A stretch of DNA of 64,000 nt from Streptacidiphilus sp. 4-A2 (GTDB taxonomy: Bacteria; Actinomycetota; Actinomycetes; Streptomycetales; Streptomycetaceae), in contig JAAFYY010000001.1 in NCBI GenBank assembly GCA_014284505.1, positions 496,001-560,000 of the forward strand. The letters are read 5' to 3'. The translations under genes and the position numbers were made by a program. This document shows, in pieces, positions 1-10,012 of the stretch (position 1 is the stretch's first letter; each line of letters opens with the position of its first letter). The notes below the pieces were generated by a model. The model was not told the DNA's origin. It ran no database searches and saw only the letters and a list, made by a program, of their open reading frames with translations.

Positions 1-243
1 GGGGCCTTCGCCTGGCAGGCCCTGCTGCCCGCGCTCGCCCGGACCGGCTGGCAGGTGCCCAGGCCCAGGCCGAAGTTCGGGCACGGCACCCGGATCACGC
101 TGCCGTCCGGTGACGGCAGCAGCCGTGGGCTGACGCTGTTCGGCTGCTACCACGTCAGCCAGCAGAACACCTTCACCGGGCGGCTCACCCCCGCCATGCT
201 CCGCGATGTCCTCGGCCAGGCCGAGCGCGCGGCCGTCGGCTGA
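1..243 (+). CDS. Uracil-DNA glycosylase, family 5-like, C-terminal fragment
   Basis: Only the last 80 residues are present; the reading frame is open from base 1 to the TGA at 241-243. The tail contains GCYHVSQQNTFTGRLTP followed by a short helix ending ERAAVG. A (S/G)xYHxSQQNTFTGxLT segment close to the C-terminus is characteristic of family 4/5 uracil-DNA glycosylases (UdgB type), where the histidine lies in the second active-site motif. These enzymes remove uracil, and in family 5 also other deaminated bases, from DNA in the cytoplasm. Fe-S cysteines and the first motif lie outside the window. It is unrelated in function to its neighbours. Confidence 0.8.
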   Translation, partial: GAFAWQALLPALARTGWQVPRPRPKFGHGTRITLPSGDGSSRGLTLFGCYHVSQQNTFTGRLTPAMLRDVLGQAERAAVG

Positions 244-309
244 CCCGGGCCCGGACCCCGACCCCGACCCGGACCCCGACCGCACCGGGTGTCCGGGGGG
301 GGCGGCGGG

Positions 310-561
310 TCAGTGGATGGAGGCGAGGGCGGCGAGCAGGATCAGCAGCCCCACCACGACGAGGCAGCCGGTGGCGCAACCCGACGTCACCTTGCCGGCG
401 GCAACCGCCGCCCCGCTGTTGACCTCGACCATCCCACCGGCGGGGAGTCCGGGGTGGCGCTGCTGGTAGTGCACGACGATGGACCCGCTGCCCGTGTATT
501 CGGTGCCCCACGGCGTTTTGTAGCCGCACTCTCCGCACCTGTACCGGTATGTGTCAGCCAT
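310..561 (-). CDS. Small zinc-finger protein with C-terminal membrane anchor
   Basis: An 83-residue protein starting at ATG 561. Residues near the N-terminus read YRCGECGYKTPWG, and a HYQQRH follows about 18 residues after the second Cys, so the arrangement is C-x2-C-x(about 18)-H-x4-H, a C2H2-like zinc site. The last 25 residues include a hydrophobic run (CLVVVGLLILLAALASI) that would form one membrane helix. I do not recognise a named family. What can be inferred is a tail-anchored cytoplasmic metal-binding domain. The frame is open further upstream without a stop, but the compact domain beginning MADTYRYRCG marks the natural start. No obvious operon partner. Confidence 0.65.
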   Translation of the reverse strand: MADTYRYRCGECGYKTPWGTEYTGSGSIVVHYQQRHPGLPAGGMVEVNSGAAVAAGKVTSGCATGCLVVVGLLILLAALASIH

Positions 562-895
562 GGCCGCCCCCTTGGACACTGTCCGCCCCGGGACCCGCGA
601 AGGTGTTGTGCCAGAGACCGGATCCTTCGGGTACGCATACTCCTGTGGGATAAATTGACTATCCGTCAGGAAGATAGCTCCTTTCCCGCACCGTCGAGGC
701 ATACCGCACCAACCGAACCTCGGGCACAGCCCGTTGCGACCGGCCGGGTCGGACCGGAGCGGCGGCATGACCGGCGGTTCGGTGCATAAACGGCTTCGGG
801 GAGACACGCCGCCTACAGAGCAATCGGCAGATTGAACGACCGGGCGGGCGAGGGTGGGCGTCCGACCCGTGCCGGCACACGTCTGGAGCCTCCCT
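562..895. other. Intergenic region without a gene (334 bp)
   Basis: This divergent spacer separates the zinc-finger protein (minus) from the secreted wall protein (plus) and should hold both promoters. There is an AT-richer patch near 645-690, including a TTGACT at about 655, but I cannot pair it convincingly with a -10 element. No conserved coding signal is seen on either strand. Confidence 0.4.
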
Positions 896-1973
896 TTGCG
901 CACCTCAGCCCGCCGCCCGCTGCTGCTCGCCTGCGCCATGACCGCCGCCCTGTCGCTCTGGACGGCGAGCCCCGCCTGGGCCGAGCCCGGACACTGGGGC
1001 GACTGGTCGATGGACGGGACCTCCGGCACCCTCGACATCCCGGCCCAGAACTTCCCCCGGCCACGGTCACCACGACCAGCAGCAGCGCCCCCGTCGGGTC
1101 GGGGAAGTCCGCCTTCCTCAACAGCGGCACGCCGGTCGGGGCCCGCTACGGCAGCTCCCAGGACAGGCCGTATCTGGGGCTGCGCACGGCCAGGGGCGGG
1201 AACACCTCGCTGACCACGCTGGATTTCCAGGCCCCCACACCGGCGGACACGTGGATGTTCGCCCTGGGCGACGTCGACGCCGACCGGATCACCGTCACCG
1301 CCTACGGCGCCGACGGCCGGAAGCTGACTGCCGATCAGCTCGGCTGGCAGGGGTCGTTCAACTACTGCCAGGGCTCGCCCAGGCCCTCCAGCTGCTCCGG
1401 CCACGGCCCCTTCACCGACGAACCGGTCTGGCATCCCTCCAGCAGCACCCTGGTCGGCAACGGCGGCGACACCAGCGGGGCTTCGGGATGGTTCCAGCCC
1501 ACCGTTCCGGTCACCAGGCTGGAGCTGGAGTTCAGCCTGCAGAGCGGCATCCCGGCGTACCAGCTCTGGACCGCCGCCCTGGACCGGCCCTCCGGCCCGG
1601 TCGTCACCGAGCCGCCACCACCGCCTACACCCCGCCGGGCACGCCGCTCGTGATCACTCTCCCGTCCGGCCCGGGCCCCACCGGCAACAGCCATCCCACC
1701 GTGACCCGCGAGCCGGATCACGGCACCGTCGACGTCGGGGACAACACCCTGACCTACACCCCGTACCGGGGCTTCGTCGGCCGGGACTGCTTCCGGTACA
1801 GCCGGGTCGACCGCGAGGACCGTACCCTCAGCCAGAAGCTGTGCGTGAAGGTCCACCGGACGCTTGCCGCCACCGGCACCGACGACCTTCCGCTGGTGCC
1901 GGTCAGCATGGGCCTGGTCGGCGCCGGCGCGGCCACCTGGACGCTGTCCCGGCGGATCGGGCGCCGCTACTGA
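896..1973 (+). CDS. Secreted sortase-anchored surface protein (LAxTG), frameshifted
   Basis: The start is TTG 896, seven bases after a GGAG at 885-888. A signal peptide follows (RRPLLLACAMTAALSLWTASPAWA). The exported part contains a GNTSLTTLDFQAPTPADTW-type beta-rich domain, then an Ig/cadherin-like segment (TREPDHGTVDVGDNTLTYTP) ending in a Cys-bearing strand. The C-terminus is LAATG, a hydrophobic helix and RRIGRRY, which is a class E sortase signal as used in Streptomyces, so the protein is probably linked to peptidoglycan. Reading it requires two frame changes, near 1060 and near 1610; both joins restore sensible protein, so sequencing errors are likely. It converges on the fucose operon. 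The ligand or role is unknown. Confidence 0.7.
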
Positions 1974-2050
1974 CCCGCACACGCCGCGCCCGTCGGCCGG
2001 GCGCCCGTCGGTCCGGGCGGGTGCCGCCGGGGATGACGCCGATCCTCGGC

Positions 2051-2069
2051 GGCCGGGCCCGGCCCGGCC
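2051..2069. terminator. GC-rich hairpin between converging genes
   Basis: GGCCGGG (2051-2057) and CCCGGCC (2063-2069) can pair over a 5-base loop. It lies just past the stop of the fuconolactonase gene (minus) and downstream of the wall protein (plus). There is no T-run on either side, as is common in actinomycetes. Confidence 0.35.
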
Positions 2070-2076
2070 CGGGCGG

Positions 2077-2942
2077 TCAGTCCCGGTCGGGAGCGCCGTC
2101 GGTCAGACTGTAGACCCTGGCGGCGGTTCCGCCGAAGACCGCGGCCCGCTCGTCGGGGCTGAGCCCGTCGGTCAGGGCCCGGGCGGATGCGAGGACCTGG
2201 GGGTAGCCGGCGGCCAGGGTGCAGACCGGCCAGTCGGAGCCGAACATCAGCCGGTCGGCTCCGAAGGCGTCCAGCACGGTGTCGGCGTACGGACGCAGGT
2301 CGGCGATCGTCCAGGAGTGCCAGTCCGCCTCGGTGACCAGGCCGGAGAGTTTGCACACGGTGTTGGGCAGGGCGGCCAGGGCACGGATGTCCTCAGCCCA
2401 GCCGTCGACGCGGCCGGAGGCGACCGGGGTTTGCCCAGGTGGTCCAGCACAAAGGTCAGCCCGGGGTGGGCGGCGGCGGCCTCGACCGCGGCGGGCAGTT
2501 GCTGGGGCAGGACCACCAGGTCGTAGCCGAGTCCCTCGGCGGCCACGGCGGCCAGGCCCCGGCGCACCTCCGGACGCAGCAGCCACCCCGGGTCGGGTTC
2601 GCCCTGGACCTGGTGGCGGATGCCCACCAGGGCCTGACCGCCGGGCAGTTGGCGCAGGGCAGCCAGGGTGTCGGCGATGTCCGGAGCGGTGAGGTCGGTC
2701 CAGCCGACCACCCCGGCGACAAGTCGGCTGCCGGCCGCCAGGGCCAGCAGCTCCGGGGTCTCCTCGGCGACGGTGACGGTCTGCACCACCACTGAGGCGT
2801 CGACTCCCGCCGCGGTCGCCTCGGCCTGGAGCTCCCGCGGACCGAAGCTGCGGAGCAGCGGTGCGAGCGCCGGGCCGGTGATCCACGGCTGCTCACGTAC
2901 CGTCAGGTCCCAGATGTGGTGGTGCGCGTCGACGGTGCGCAC
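2077..2942 (-). CDS. L-fuconolactonase, amidohydrolase family (one frameshift)
   Basis: This is a TIM-barrel amidohydrolase of the COG3618 lactonase group that would hydrolyse L-fucono-lactone to L-fuconate. The N-terminus MRTVDAHHHIWDL carries the family HxH site; further features are LTFVLDHLGKP and the late RLMFGSDWPVCTL motif with the catalytic Asp. Length after joining frames is about 288 residues, normal for the family. One frameshift lies near 2430 in the middle of the barrel (DHLGKP to VDGWAEDIRALA). It starts three bases after the stop of the mutarotase gene and is the last gene of the five-gene fucose operon. Substrate is inferred from the L-fuconate dehydratase in the same operon; L-rhamnonolactone is the alternative. 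Confidence 0.8.
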
Positions 2943-2945
2943 GGC

Positions 2946-3257
2946 TCAGAGCTCCCAGACGACCGGGAGCGCCTGCTCGGCGCCCGCGGCGGAGTAGTCG
3001 TGGACGACCTCCAGCAGGTCGGTCATCCGCAGCTGCCAGCTGCGGTTGACCGGCAGGGCCGACAGGTGGCCGATCAGGGCGCGGTAGTCCTCGCAGACGA
3101 TCAGGTGGAACAGGTCGGTGCCGCTGCGCCAGATGGTCCACTCGCTCACTCCGGCGGCGCGCATGGCGTCGGTGAGTGCGGGGGGAACCTCCCGGTGTGC
3201 GGCCTCGTACTCCTGGATCCGGTCGGCGCGGACGCGGGTGTGCAGGGCGATTCTCAT
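2946..3257 (-). CDS. L-fucose/L-rhamnose mutarotase (RhaM family)
   Basis: An intact 103-residue protein of the ferredoxin-like L-rhamnose mutarotase family (DUF718). It begins MRIALHTRVRADRIQEYEAAHREV, where the early His and the later Tyr-containing helix and WTIWRSGTDLFHL strand follow the family pattern. These enzymes interconvert alpha and beta anomers of 6-deoxyhexoses, supplying the anomer used by the dehydrogenase. It sits 47 bases after the aldo/keto reductase and three bases before the lactonase. Family members act on rhamnose or fucose; fucose is inferred here from operon context. Confidence 0.85.
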   Translation of the reverse strand: MRIALHTRVRADRIQEYEAAHREVPPALTDAMRAAGVSEWTIWRSGTDLFHLIVCEDYRALIGHLSALPVNRSWQLRMTDLLEVVHDYSAAGAEQALPVVWEL

Positions 3258-3304
3258 GGGTGCTCCCAGGCGGGTGTCGTGGCTGTGGTGGGGGTTGTGC
3301 CCCG

Positions 3305-4320
3305 TCACCCGCCCTCTGCCCGGCCGGGGCAGGGGGCGGCTGCGCTCAGCAGACCGGTCCGGCGCAGGTCGGTCCACAGGGCTGCGGGGAGCGGACGGTG
3401 GTACTGCGCGACCGCGTCGAGGATCTGGGCCGGGCTGCGGGCCCCGACCAGTACCCCGGCGACGGCCGGGTGGCCGAGGGGGAAGCGGGAGGCCGCGGCG
3501 CGCAGCGGGACGCCGTGCCGTTCGCAGACCTGCTCCAGCCGCAGGGCCCGCCGGACCGCCTCGGCGGACGCGGGCCGGTAGTCGTAGGTGGTGTTGGCCC
3601 GGGGGTCGGCCAGCAGGCCGGAGTTGAACACCCCGCCGGCGACGACGGCGACACCGCGGCGTTCGGCCTCGGGCAGGAACCCGGCCAGGGCGCTCTGGTC
3701 GAGCAGGGTGTAGCGGCCGGCCAGCAGCACCACGTCCAGGTCGGTCTCGCGGACGAAGCGGGTCGGTACCGCGGTCTGGTTCATGCCCACGCCGATCGCG
3801 CCCACCACGCCCTCGGCACGCAGTTGTTCCAGGGCCGGGTAGGCCTGGTCCAGGGCCTGGTCGGCGTGGTCGTCCGGGTCGTGCAGGTAGACGATGTCGA
3901 TCCGGTCCAGGCCGAGCCGTTCCAGGCTGGCGTCCAGGCTGCGGCGTACGCCCTCGGCGCTGAAGTCCCAGACCCGGCGGTGGTCGGCCGGGACGGCGAA
4001 GCCGTTCGCCAGGTCGTCGCCGGCGCCGTCGGGGGCAGGTTCCAGGAGCCGGCCGACCTTGCTGGACAGGGTGTACCGGTCGCGGGGGCGGCCGCGCAGG
4101 GCGCGGCCCAGCCGCCGCTCGGACAGGCCCAGGCCGTAGTGGGGGCGGTGTCGAAGGAGCGGATGCCCGCGTCCCAGGCGGCCTCGACCGTGGCGGCGGC
4201 CTCCTCGTCGCCGACGGGGGCCAGCAGGTTGCCGATGCCCGCACCGCCGAAGGAGAGCTCGCTGACCCAGGCGCCGCCGCGGCCCAGCCGTGACTGCCTG
4301 ATGGCGGCCGCGCCGCTCAT
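3305..4320 (-). CDS. L-fucose dehydrogenase-type aldo/keto reductase (one frameshift)
   Basis: This is an aldo/keto reductase of the D-threo-aldose/L-fucose 1-dehydrogenase type, which oxidises L-fucose to the lactone with NAD(P). The start reads [23 protein letters not shown], then [12 protein letters not shown], followed in another frame by the expected [15 protein letters not shown]. The switch is at about 4140, where five C (coding strand) stand where six are needed for the AKR DTAPHYGLG motif. Later parts include the [14 protein letters not shown] strand and [11 protein letters not shown] loop. About 338 residues. Its ATG overlaps the TGA of the upstream SDR gene (ATGA), indicating translational coupling. 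Confidence 0.8.
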
Positions 4321-5075
4321 GCGCGTCCCCGCCCGGGCGGCAGCCGCAGCCCCTGCATGCCGCCGTCGACAGCCAGCGCGGTGCCGGTCACGGCGGCCGA
4401 GGCGGGACCGGCCAGATAGGCGATGGCGGCGGCGACCTCCTCGGCGGTGACCAGGCGGCCCATGGGCTGGCGGGCGTTGAGCGCGGCGCGTTCGGCCTCC
4501 GGGTCGGCGGCGCGTCCAGCAGCCGGCCCACCCAGGGGGTGTCGGCGGTGCCGGGGTTGACGCAGTTGACCCGGATCCCCTCGCGGATGTGGTCGGCGGC
4601 CATGGCCAGGGTCAGCGACAGCACCGCGCCCTTGCTCGCCGAGTAGAGCGCCCGCTGCGGCAGTCCGGCGGTCGCGGCGATGGAGCAGGTGTTGACGACC
4701 GCCGGGTGCGCGGAGGCCCGCAGGTGCGGCAGCGCGGCGCGGGTGGTGCGCACGATGCCCAGGACGTTGATGTCGATCACCCGGTGCCACTGCTCGTCCG
4801 GGTTGTCCTCGACCGTCCCCCGCGCCGATCCCGGCGTTGTTGACCAGGATGTCCAGCCCGCCGAGGGCCTCCGCGGCGCCCTGGACGGCGGCGCGCACCG
4901 AGGCGTCGTCGCCGACGTCGGCGGTGAAGGCGCGGATCGGGGCGGCGACGCCGGAGGGGTCCAGGTCCAGGACCGCGACGTCCGCGCCGTGTGCGTGCAG
5001 CAGTCGGGCGGTGGCCAGGCCGATGCCCGAGGCACCGCCGGTGACCAGGGCACGCAGTCCGGTGAAGTCGTTCAT
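4317..5075 (-). CDS. SDR dehydrogenase, probable 2-keto-3-deoxy-L-fuconate dehydrogenase
   Basis: A classical short-chain dehydrogenase of about 252 residues. Visible motifs are the nucleotide loop TGGASGIG (residues about 12-19), the D-L-D acidic residue that favours NAD, NNAGI, the catalytic Ser-Tyr-Lys set ([10 protein letters not shown] and YSASKGA), and the C-terminal AVDGG. In the non-phosphorylated fucose route this enzyme oxidises 2-keto-3-deoxy-L-fuconate to the 2,4-diketo acid. Two frame errors must be bridged: an extra G in a G-run near 4820 and a lost base near 4510, which together restore the frame. ATGA overlaps join it both to the upstream dehydratase and the downstream aldo/keto reductase. 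Confidence 0.8.
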   Translation of the reverse strand: MNDFTGLRALVTGGASGIGLATARLLHAHGADVAVLDLDPSGVAAPIRAFTADVGDDASVRAAVQGAAEALGGLDILVNNAGIGAGDGRGQPGRAVAPGDRHQRPGHRAHHPRRAAAPAGLRAPGGRQHLLHRRDRRTAAAGALLGEQGRGAVADPGHGRRPHPRGDPGQLRQPRHRRHPLGGPAAGRAADPEAERAALNARQPMGRLVTAEEVAAAIAYLAGPASAAVTGTALAVDGGMQGLRLPPGRGRA

Positions 5076-6444
5076 GACGCGCTCGTCTCTGCGGTGCGGC
5101 GGGGCCGGGGTTCGGCCGGCCCGCGTGAGGAGATGTCGGCCGCCCAGAAGGCGCCGTCGGGGTAGGTGTACTCCGCGATCGACGCCGGGTGCATGGCGGC
5201 GGAGAAGCCGGGTGCGGTGGGCGCGACATAACGGCCGTCCGCGGATCACCACCGGTTCCAGGAACTCCTGGTGGAGGTGGTCGACATACTCGATGGCCCG
5301 GTCGTCGGTGGTCCCCGACAGGGCGAGGTAGTCGAACATGGACAGGTGCTGCACCAGTTCGCACAGGCCCACCCCGCCGGCGTGCGGGCAGACCGGGACC
5401 CCGAACCTGGAGGCCAGCAGCAGGATGGCGAGGTTCTCGTTGACGCCGCCGACCCGGGCGGCGTCGATCTGAAGCACGTCGATCGCGCCGGCCTGGAGCA
5501 GTTGCTTGAAGACGATCCGGTTCTGCACATGCTCGCCGGTGGCGACCCGGACCGGGGCGACGGCGGCGCGATGGCCGCGTGCCCGAGGATGTCGTCGGGG
5601 CTGGTCGGCTCCTCGATCCAGTAGGGGTCGAACTCGGCCAGGGCCTTGGTCCAGACGATGGCCTCGGCCACGTTCCAGCGCTGGTTGGCGTCGATGGCGA
5701 TGCGCACCGCCGGTCCCACGGCCGCGCGGCGACCCGGCAGCGGCGGATGTCGTCGGCGAGGTTCGCGCCGACCTTCAGCTTGATCTGGGTGAAGCCGTCG
5801 GCCAGGGCCCGGCGCGCGAGCCGGGCGAGCTTCTCGTCGGAGTAGCCGAGCCAGCCGGGTGAGGTGGTGTAGGCGGGGTAGCCCCGGCGCAGCAGGTCCT
5901 CTTCGCGTGCGGCGCGGCCGGCGCGGCCCCGGCGCAGCAGTTCCAGTGCCTGGTCGGGGGTGAGCGCGTCCGCGATGTAGCGGAAGTCGACCTGGGAGAC
6001 CAGCCATTCCGGCTCGGCGTCGGCCAGGAACTTCCACAGCGGCTTGCCGGCCCGCTTGGCCGCGAGGTCCCAGACGGCGTTGACGACGGCTCCGACGGCC
6101 ATGTGCATCACCCCCTTCTCCGGTCCCAGCCAGCGTAGTTGGCTGTCGCCGATCAGGTCACGGCTGAGCGGTCCCGGGTCGGCGCACAGCTCGTCGACCG
6201 AGCGGCCGAGCACATACTCGCGCAGCGCGTTGATCGCGGCGAGCTGGACGTCGTTGCCGCGGCCGATGGTGAAGGCGAAGCCGTGGCCCTCCAGACCGTC
6301 CCCGGCGTCGGTGCGCAGCACCAGATAGGCGGCCGAGTAGTCGGGATCCGGGTTCATCGCGTCCGAGCCGTCCAGCTCGCGCGAGGTGGGGAAACGGATG
6401 TCGTAGCTGTCCATCGCGACGATCCGCGCGGTGTCTGCGGACAC
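5072..6444 (-). CDS. L-fuconate dehydratase, enolase superfamily (three frameshifts)
   Basis: This is a mandelate-racemase-group enolase that dehydrates L-fuconate to 2-keto-3-deoxy-L-fuconate using Mg2+. The N-terminus contains [20 protein letters not shown] and [14 protein letters not shown], very characteristic of fuconate dehydratases. The barrel shows the base KLK in QIKLKVG, metal ligands in AIDANQRW and [10 protein letters not shown], and the His in [15 protein letters not shown] 6444 follows GAGAGGAA at good spacing. Frame changes are needed near 5710, 5570 and 5235; all rejoin to family sequence, total about 455 residues. It is the first gene of the operon, and its TGA overlaps the next ATG. 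Confidence 0.88.
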
Positions 6445-6808
6445 GGTGGTTCCTCTCGGGTTCGGTTCGGCGGCCGTCACAACAACCGTGCTGCTCCGAG
6501 GACCTGGCGCCGGCCGCCGGGCCCGTCGGGCTCCGGTCGCACGCCGGTTCCGGGTGGTCGCCGGGGCGGGGACAGGGGTGGTCGGCCACGCAGGGTCCGG
6601 CGATCCTGCTCGGATCCCTCATGAGCAGCCCGGGATACCGGGGGATCGACGCGTTCGTCTCCAACTGCCTTGACACGCAACAGTTTCACTTGAGCTCTCC
6701 GCTCGTCGAAGGCCATCGCCCCGGGGCTGCTCCACCGGCCGCCGCCACCGCGGCGCACCTCCGGATGACTCGAAGCGTACGGAAGTGGCGGCCCCACACG
6801 CAAGCATT

Positions 6809-6817
6809 CATCGGATG
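6809..6817. promoter_or_regulatory. Candidate operator CATCGGATG, copy 1
   Basis: A perfect 9-bp palindrome around a central G. Its flanks extend the dyad imperfectly (AAGCATT before, TATTGCTT after). It lies five bases upstream of the candidate -35 of the catabolic operon. TCATCGGATGTAT here is identical over 13 bases to the reverse strand of the copy in the GH141-like promoter. Confidence 0.6.
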
Positions 6818-6889
6818 TATTGCTTCGTCCTCCGATCACGGGAGGGCAACCCGGCGACCACTGCGGGTCGCGCCGGACAGGGGTCCTGC

Positions 6890-6898
6890 CATCCGATG
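6890..6898. promoter_or_regulatory. Candidate operator CATCCGATG, copy 2
   Basis: Second copy of the 9-bp palindrome, between the two divergent promoters, 81 bases from copy 1 and 116 from copy 3 (start to start). Confidence 0.5.
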
Positions 6899-7005
6899 AC
6901 TTGTCGGCGGCCCAGCATCGTGTGGCCGCTGACGGCCGGGGTGCGGGCCGACGACTGCGGGCTTGGACCGGGAGTGCGGGCTGCGCCCAGGTCACTTTTC
7001 TGATT

Positions 7006-7014
7006 CATCCGATG
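7006..7014. promoter_or_regulatory. Candidate operator CATCCGATG, copy 3
   Basis: Third copy, in the context TGATTCATCCGATGACTAA. It ends eight bases before the -35 of the importer promoter, a place suited to activation or to repression together with the other copies. Confidence 0.6.
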
Positions 7015-7022
7015 ACTAAACC

Positions 7023-7051
7023 TTGCCGTCCTGGCAACGCCCTCGTAATGT
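7023..7051 (+). promoter_or_regulatory. Promoter of the sugar ABC importer
   Basis: TTGCCG (7023-7028), a 17-base spacer and TAATGT (7046-7051) form a good vegetative sigma-factor promoter. Transcription would begin near 7058, leaving a leader of about 150 bases before the ATG at 7206. Confidence 0.6.
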
Positions 7052-7205
7052 CTGGGACATCCCGCCCAAGGATGTGCTGCCGACGGAACCTCCCATCCTC
7101 CCCACAGGGGACAACTACTCCGATGTATCCGGCGGGCCCGTCATCTCTCCGGGCCCCCGCAGGCGGGCACGCTCCTCGTCCACCCAGGTTCGTGATTGGA
7201 AGACC

Positions 7206-8342
7206 ATGAAATCAACACGTCGTCTCACCGCGGCAGTTGCGGTTGCCTGTGCGTCCACGCTGCTGGCCGCGTGCAGCTCCGGCACGGGCTCCGGCTCCTC
7301 CGGCTCCGCCAAGGGGCAGATCACCATCGCGTCGACCTGACCTTCAACAACACGCGTTCTGGGCGCGTACATCAACTATGAGAAGCAGTACGCGGCTTCG
7401 ATGAACATCAAGCTGATCGGCCCGCTGCTGGCGCTCGGTCGGCCGGACGCCAGCGAGCAGACACCCAGATCGAGGACCTGGTCAACGAGGGCGCGAAGGC
7501 GATCGTGGTCAACCCGAGACCGCGACCAGCCTGGGCCCGGCCATCGCCTACGCCGGGGCGCACCATGTGCAACTGGTCTCCGTGGACACCGTGGTCGGCG
7601 TCGGCCACGTCTACATGGTGGTCCGGGCCTCCAAACACCGCCTACGGCCAGGACGCCTGCGCCTACATCGGTTCGCGGCCAAGTCCGGCTATGTGCTGGA
7701 CCTGGAGGGTGACCTGACCTCCTCCAACGGCGCCGACCGCTCCAACGCCTTCGACGCCTGCATGGCCGCCGACTACCCCGGCGTCAAGGTGCTCAAGGAC
7801 CCCACGGTGTGGACCGACGCCACCGCCGTCACCGACGCGCAGAACGCGGTCAATGCGTATGGCAGCCAGCTCAAGGCCATCTACAGCCAGTGGTCGGCCC
7901 CGGACACCGGCATCATCCCGCTGCTGAAGTCCAAGGGCCTGGGCACCGCCGGAAGCGCCGGTCACGTGATGCTGGTCAGCGACGACGGGGTCCGTTCGAG
8001 ATGTGCGACATCGGCAACGGTTCACTCGACGCCTCCCAGTCGCAGCCCGCGAACCTCTATGCCCAGTACGCCCTGACCTACGCCGTGGACGCGGCCAAGG
8101 GGTGACCCTGTCGGCCGGACAGCCGGGCGGCGCGCCCACCCTGCAGAACGTCACCTACCAGGGCGACACCAACCTGTCGGACCCCATAGTCGCCCGTTCG
8201 TCACCAGGACCGCGCAGACCCTCAGCCTGCCCAGCCCGGTCGACCAGCTGCCCGCGAGCTTCACCACGACGCGGTCTCCGACGGCGCCCTGTGGGGCAAC
8301 GTCTACGGCGCCGCCCACGGTGGCGTGTGCAGCAGTTCCTGA
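7206..8342 (+). CDS. Sugar ABC importer, substrate-binding lipoprotein (several frameshifts)
   Basis: This is the extracytoplasmic receptor of the importer. It starts MKSTRRLTAAVAVACASTLLAACSSG, a signal peptide with lipobox LLAAC, so the mature protein is lipid-anchored through Cys. The body follows the ribose/galactose-type periplasmic-binding fold: QITIAST, IEDLVNEGAKAIVVNP, a Gly-rich YVLDLEGDLTSSNGADR segment, and GHVMLVSDDG near the hinge. It ends DGALWGNVYGAAHGG..SSS at TGA 8340-8342, about 378 residues. At least five frame changes are needed (for example near 7340, 7460, 7650, 8000, 8100). The ATPase and permease genes follow; L-fucose or a fucoside is the inferred ligand. Confidence 0.75.
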
Positions 8343-8405
8343 CCTCCCCCGGCTGCCCCCGGTCGCGGGAGCGACGCGGGCCGCGCAAGCAAGAAAGGTG
8401 CCACG

Positions 8406-9990
8406 ATGACAGCAGTCGGATCCCGGCGGTCCAGGCCGTCGGAGTCGACAAGCGCTTCGGCAGTACCCACGCCCTGCGCAGTGTCGATCTGCACATCGAC
8501 GCGGGCCGTGCCTGGGTCTGGTCGGCCGCAACGGCGCCGGAAAATCGACCCTGGTGTCGATTCTCAGCGGCCTGGCCGCTCCCGACTCCGGGCAGGTGCG
8601 CATCGGCGGTGAACCCGCTCCCCCGGCCGGCGCGGTCGACGCCTGGCGCGACGGATCGCCACGGTCTTCCAGCACTCGATGGTGGTACCGCAGCTCAGCG
8701 TTGCCGAGAACGTCTTCCTCGTGCGCGGACCGGCGGTGGCAGCCTGGTGAACTGCGCGCCATGCGCGAGCGGACCGGCGACATCATGGCCGAGTGGGGCT
8801 TCGACATCCATCCCGCCACCCTGTGCCAGGACCTGACGGTGGAGCAGCTCCAGATCGTGGAGATAGCCCGGGCCCTGGCCACCGGCGCACGCTGCCTGCT
8901 GCTCGACGAACCCACCGCCGCCCTGGAACGCAATGCCGTACAGCGGCTGTTCGACCGGGTCAACCAGCTGACCGCCGGCGGTGTCGCGGTGATGTACATC
9001 TCGCACCACCTCGAAGGTCTTCGAGATCTGCAACGACGTGGTGGTGCTGCGCGACGGCCAGGTCGTGCTGACCACCCCGACAACCGAACTGACGAAGGAT
9101 CAGTTGGTGGCGGCCATGGTCGGCACGGTGGCCGACGCCACCCGGCCGCCGCTCCCCCGGCCGCCGCTCCGACCGCCACCGCTCACCCGGCCGCCACCGC
9201 TGCCACCTCTGCCACCGCCGACGCGGCCACGCCCCGGGGCGGCGATCCGTGCTGGTCGTCGAATCGCTGGTCACCTCCTCCGCCGGGGCCCCTCAACGGC
9301 GTCTCGCTCCAGGTCGGCCCCGGCGAGTGCGTGGGGTCACCGGACTGCTCAGCGCCGGGGTTCTCCACCCTGGGCCGGGTCGTCGCCGGGGCCGAGACCT
9401 GCGCCAGCGGAAGGGTGGTGGTGAACGGACGCGTGATCAGGCCCGGCCGCGCGACCTCGCCCAGGAGGCCGGTTCGGCTACATCCCCGGACCGACGCCTG
9501 GAGGGTTTTGTCGCCCATCTCGGCGTCGCCGAGAACACCACCATGACCATAGCTCCCGGCTCTCGGGCGCCTTCGGCTTCTGCGCCCCGGTCGGCGGACC
9601 GAAGCGCCCGGCCGTCACCGAGGCCCTGGCGCTGGTGTCCGCCGGACCGCAGCAGCCGGTGGGTGAGCTTCCGGCGGCAACCAGCAGAAGGTCACGGTCG
9701 CCCGCACCCTCATCCACGACCCGGCGGTCATCGTCGCCATCACGCCGACCCGGGGCGTGGACATCGCCTCCAAAGCCCTGCTGCTGAAGGCCCTTTCGGA
9801 CTACGCCCGGCGGACCGGGGCCGCGCTGCTGCTGGCCAGCGACGAACTGTCCGACCTGGTCGGCTGCGACCGGGTGGTCGTGCTGGTACGCGGCGAGGTC
9901 TTCGCGGAGTTCACCGACACCCCCTTCGACCGCGAGGCCCTGATCGCAGCGACCGAGGGGCTCACCGGAAACGGCCAGGACGCAGCATGA
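8406..9990 (+). CDS. Sugar ABC importer, double ATPase (RbsA type, many frameshifts)
   Basis: Two ATPase domains in one chain of about 528 residues energise import. Domain 1 shows GRNGAGKST (Walker A), VFQHSMVVPQLSVAENVFL (Q-loop), LTVEQLQIVEIARAL in place of a normal signature, LLLDEPTAAL (Walker B) and ISHHLE. An Ala/Pro/Thr-rich linker (about 9130-9240) joins domain 2, which lacks a true Walker A (GVTGLLSAG), keeps the strong signature ELSGGNQQKVTVAR, and has VIVAITPTRGVDI where LLLDEPTRGVDV is usual. This asymmetry is normal for RbsA-like proteins. Start ATG 8406 follows AAAGG. At least seven frame changes, beginning a few codons after the start. Confidence 0.75.
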
Positions 9991-10012
9991 CCACGACTTC
10001 AGGAGTAAGCCC

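Larger units (their letters stand above)
6445..7205. promoter_or_regulatory. Divergent promoter region of the fucose island
   Basis: A 761-bp gene-free spacer separates the catabolic operon (minus) from the ABC importer (plus). It holds three copies of the palindrome CATC[C/G]GATG, a strong plus-strand promoter (separate entries), and a weaker candidate minus-strand promoter: TTGCGT (6803-6798) and TACGCT (6779-6774) spaced 18, with the 6809 operator just upstream of it. Both transcripts would have long leaders (about 150 and 320 bases), but I see no conserved riboswitch. Confidence 0.6.

Noticed and set aside
645..690. Promoter for the wall protein
   Set aside because: TTGACT is present but no -10 occurs at proper spacing.
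310..1434. Long minus-strand open frame of 374 codons
   Set aside because: Only its last 83 codons look like protein; the rest is Arg/Gly/Pro-rich antisense of the secreted wall-protein gene.
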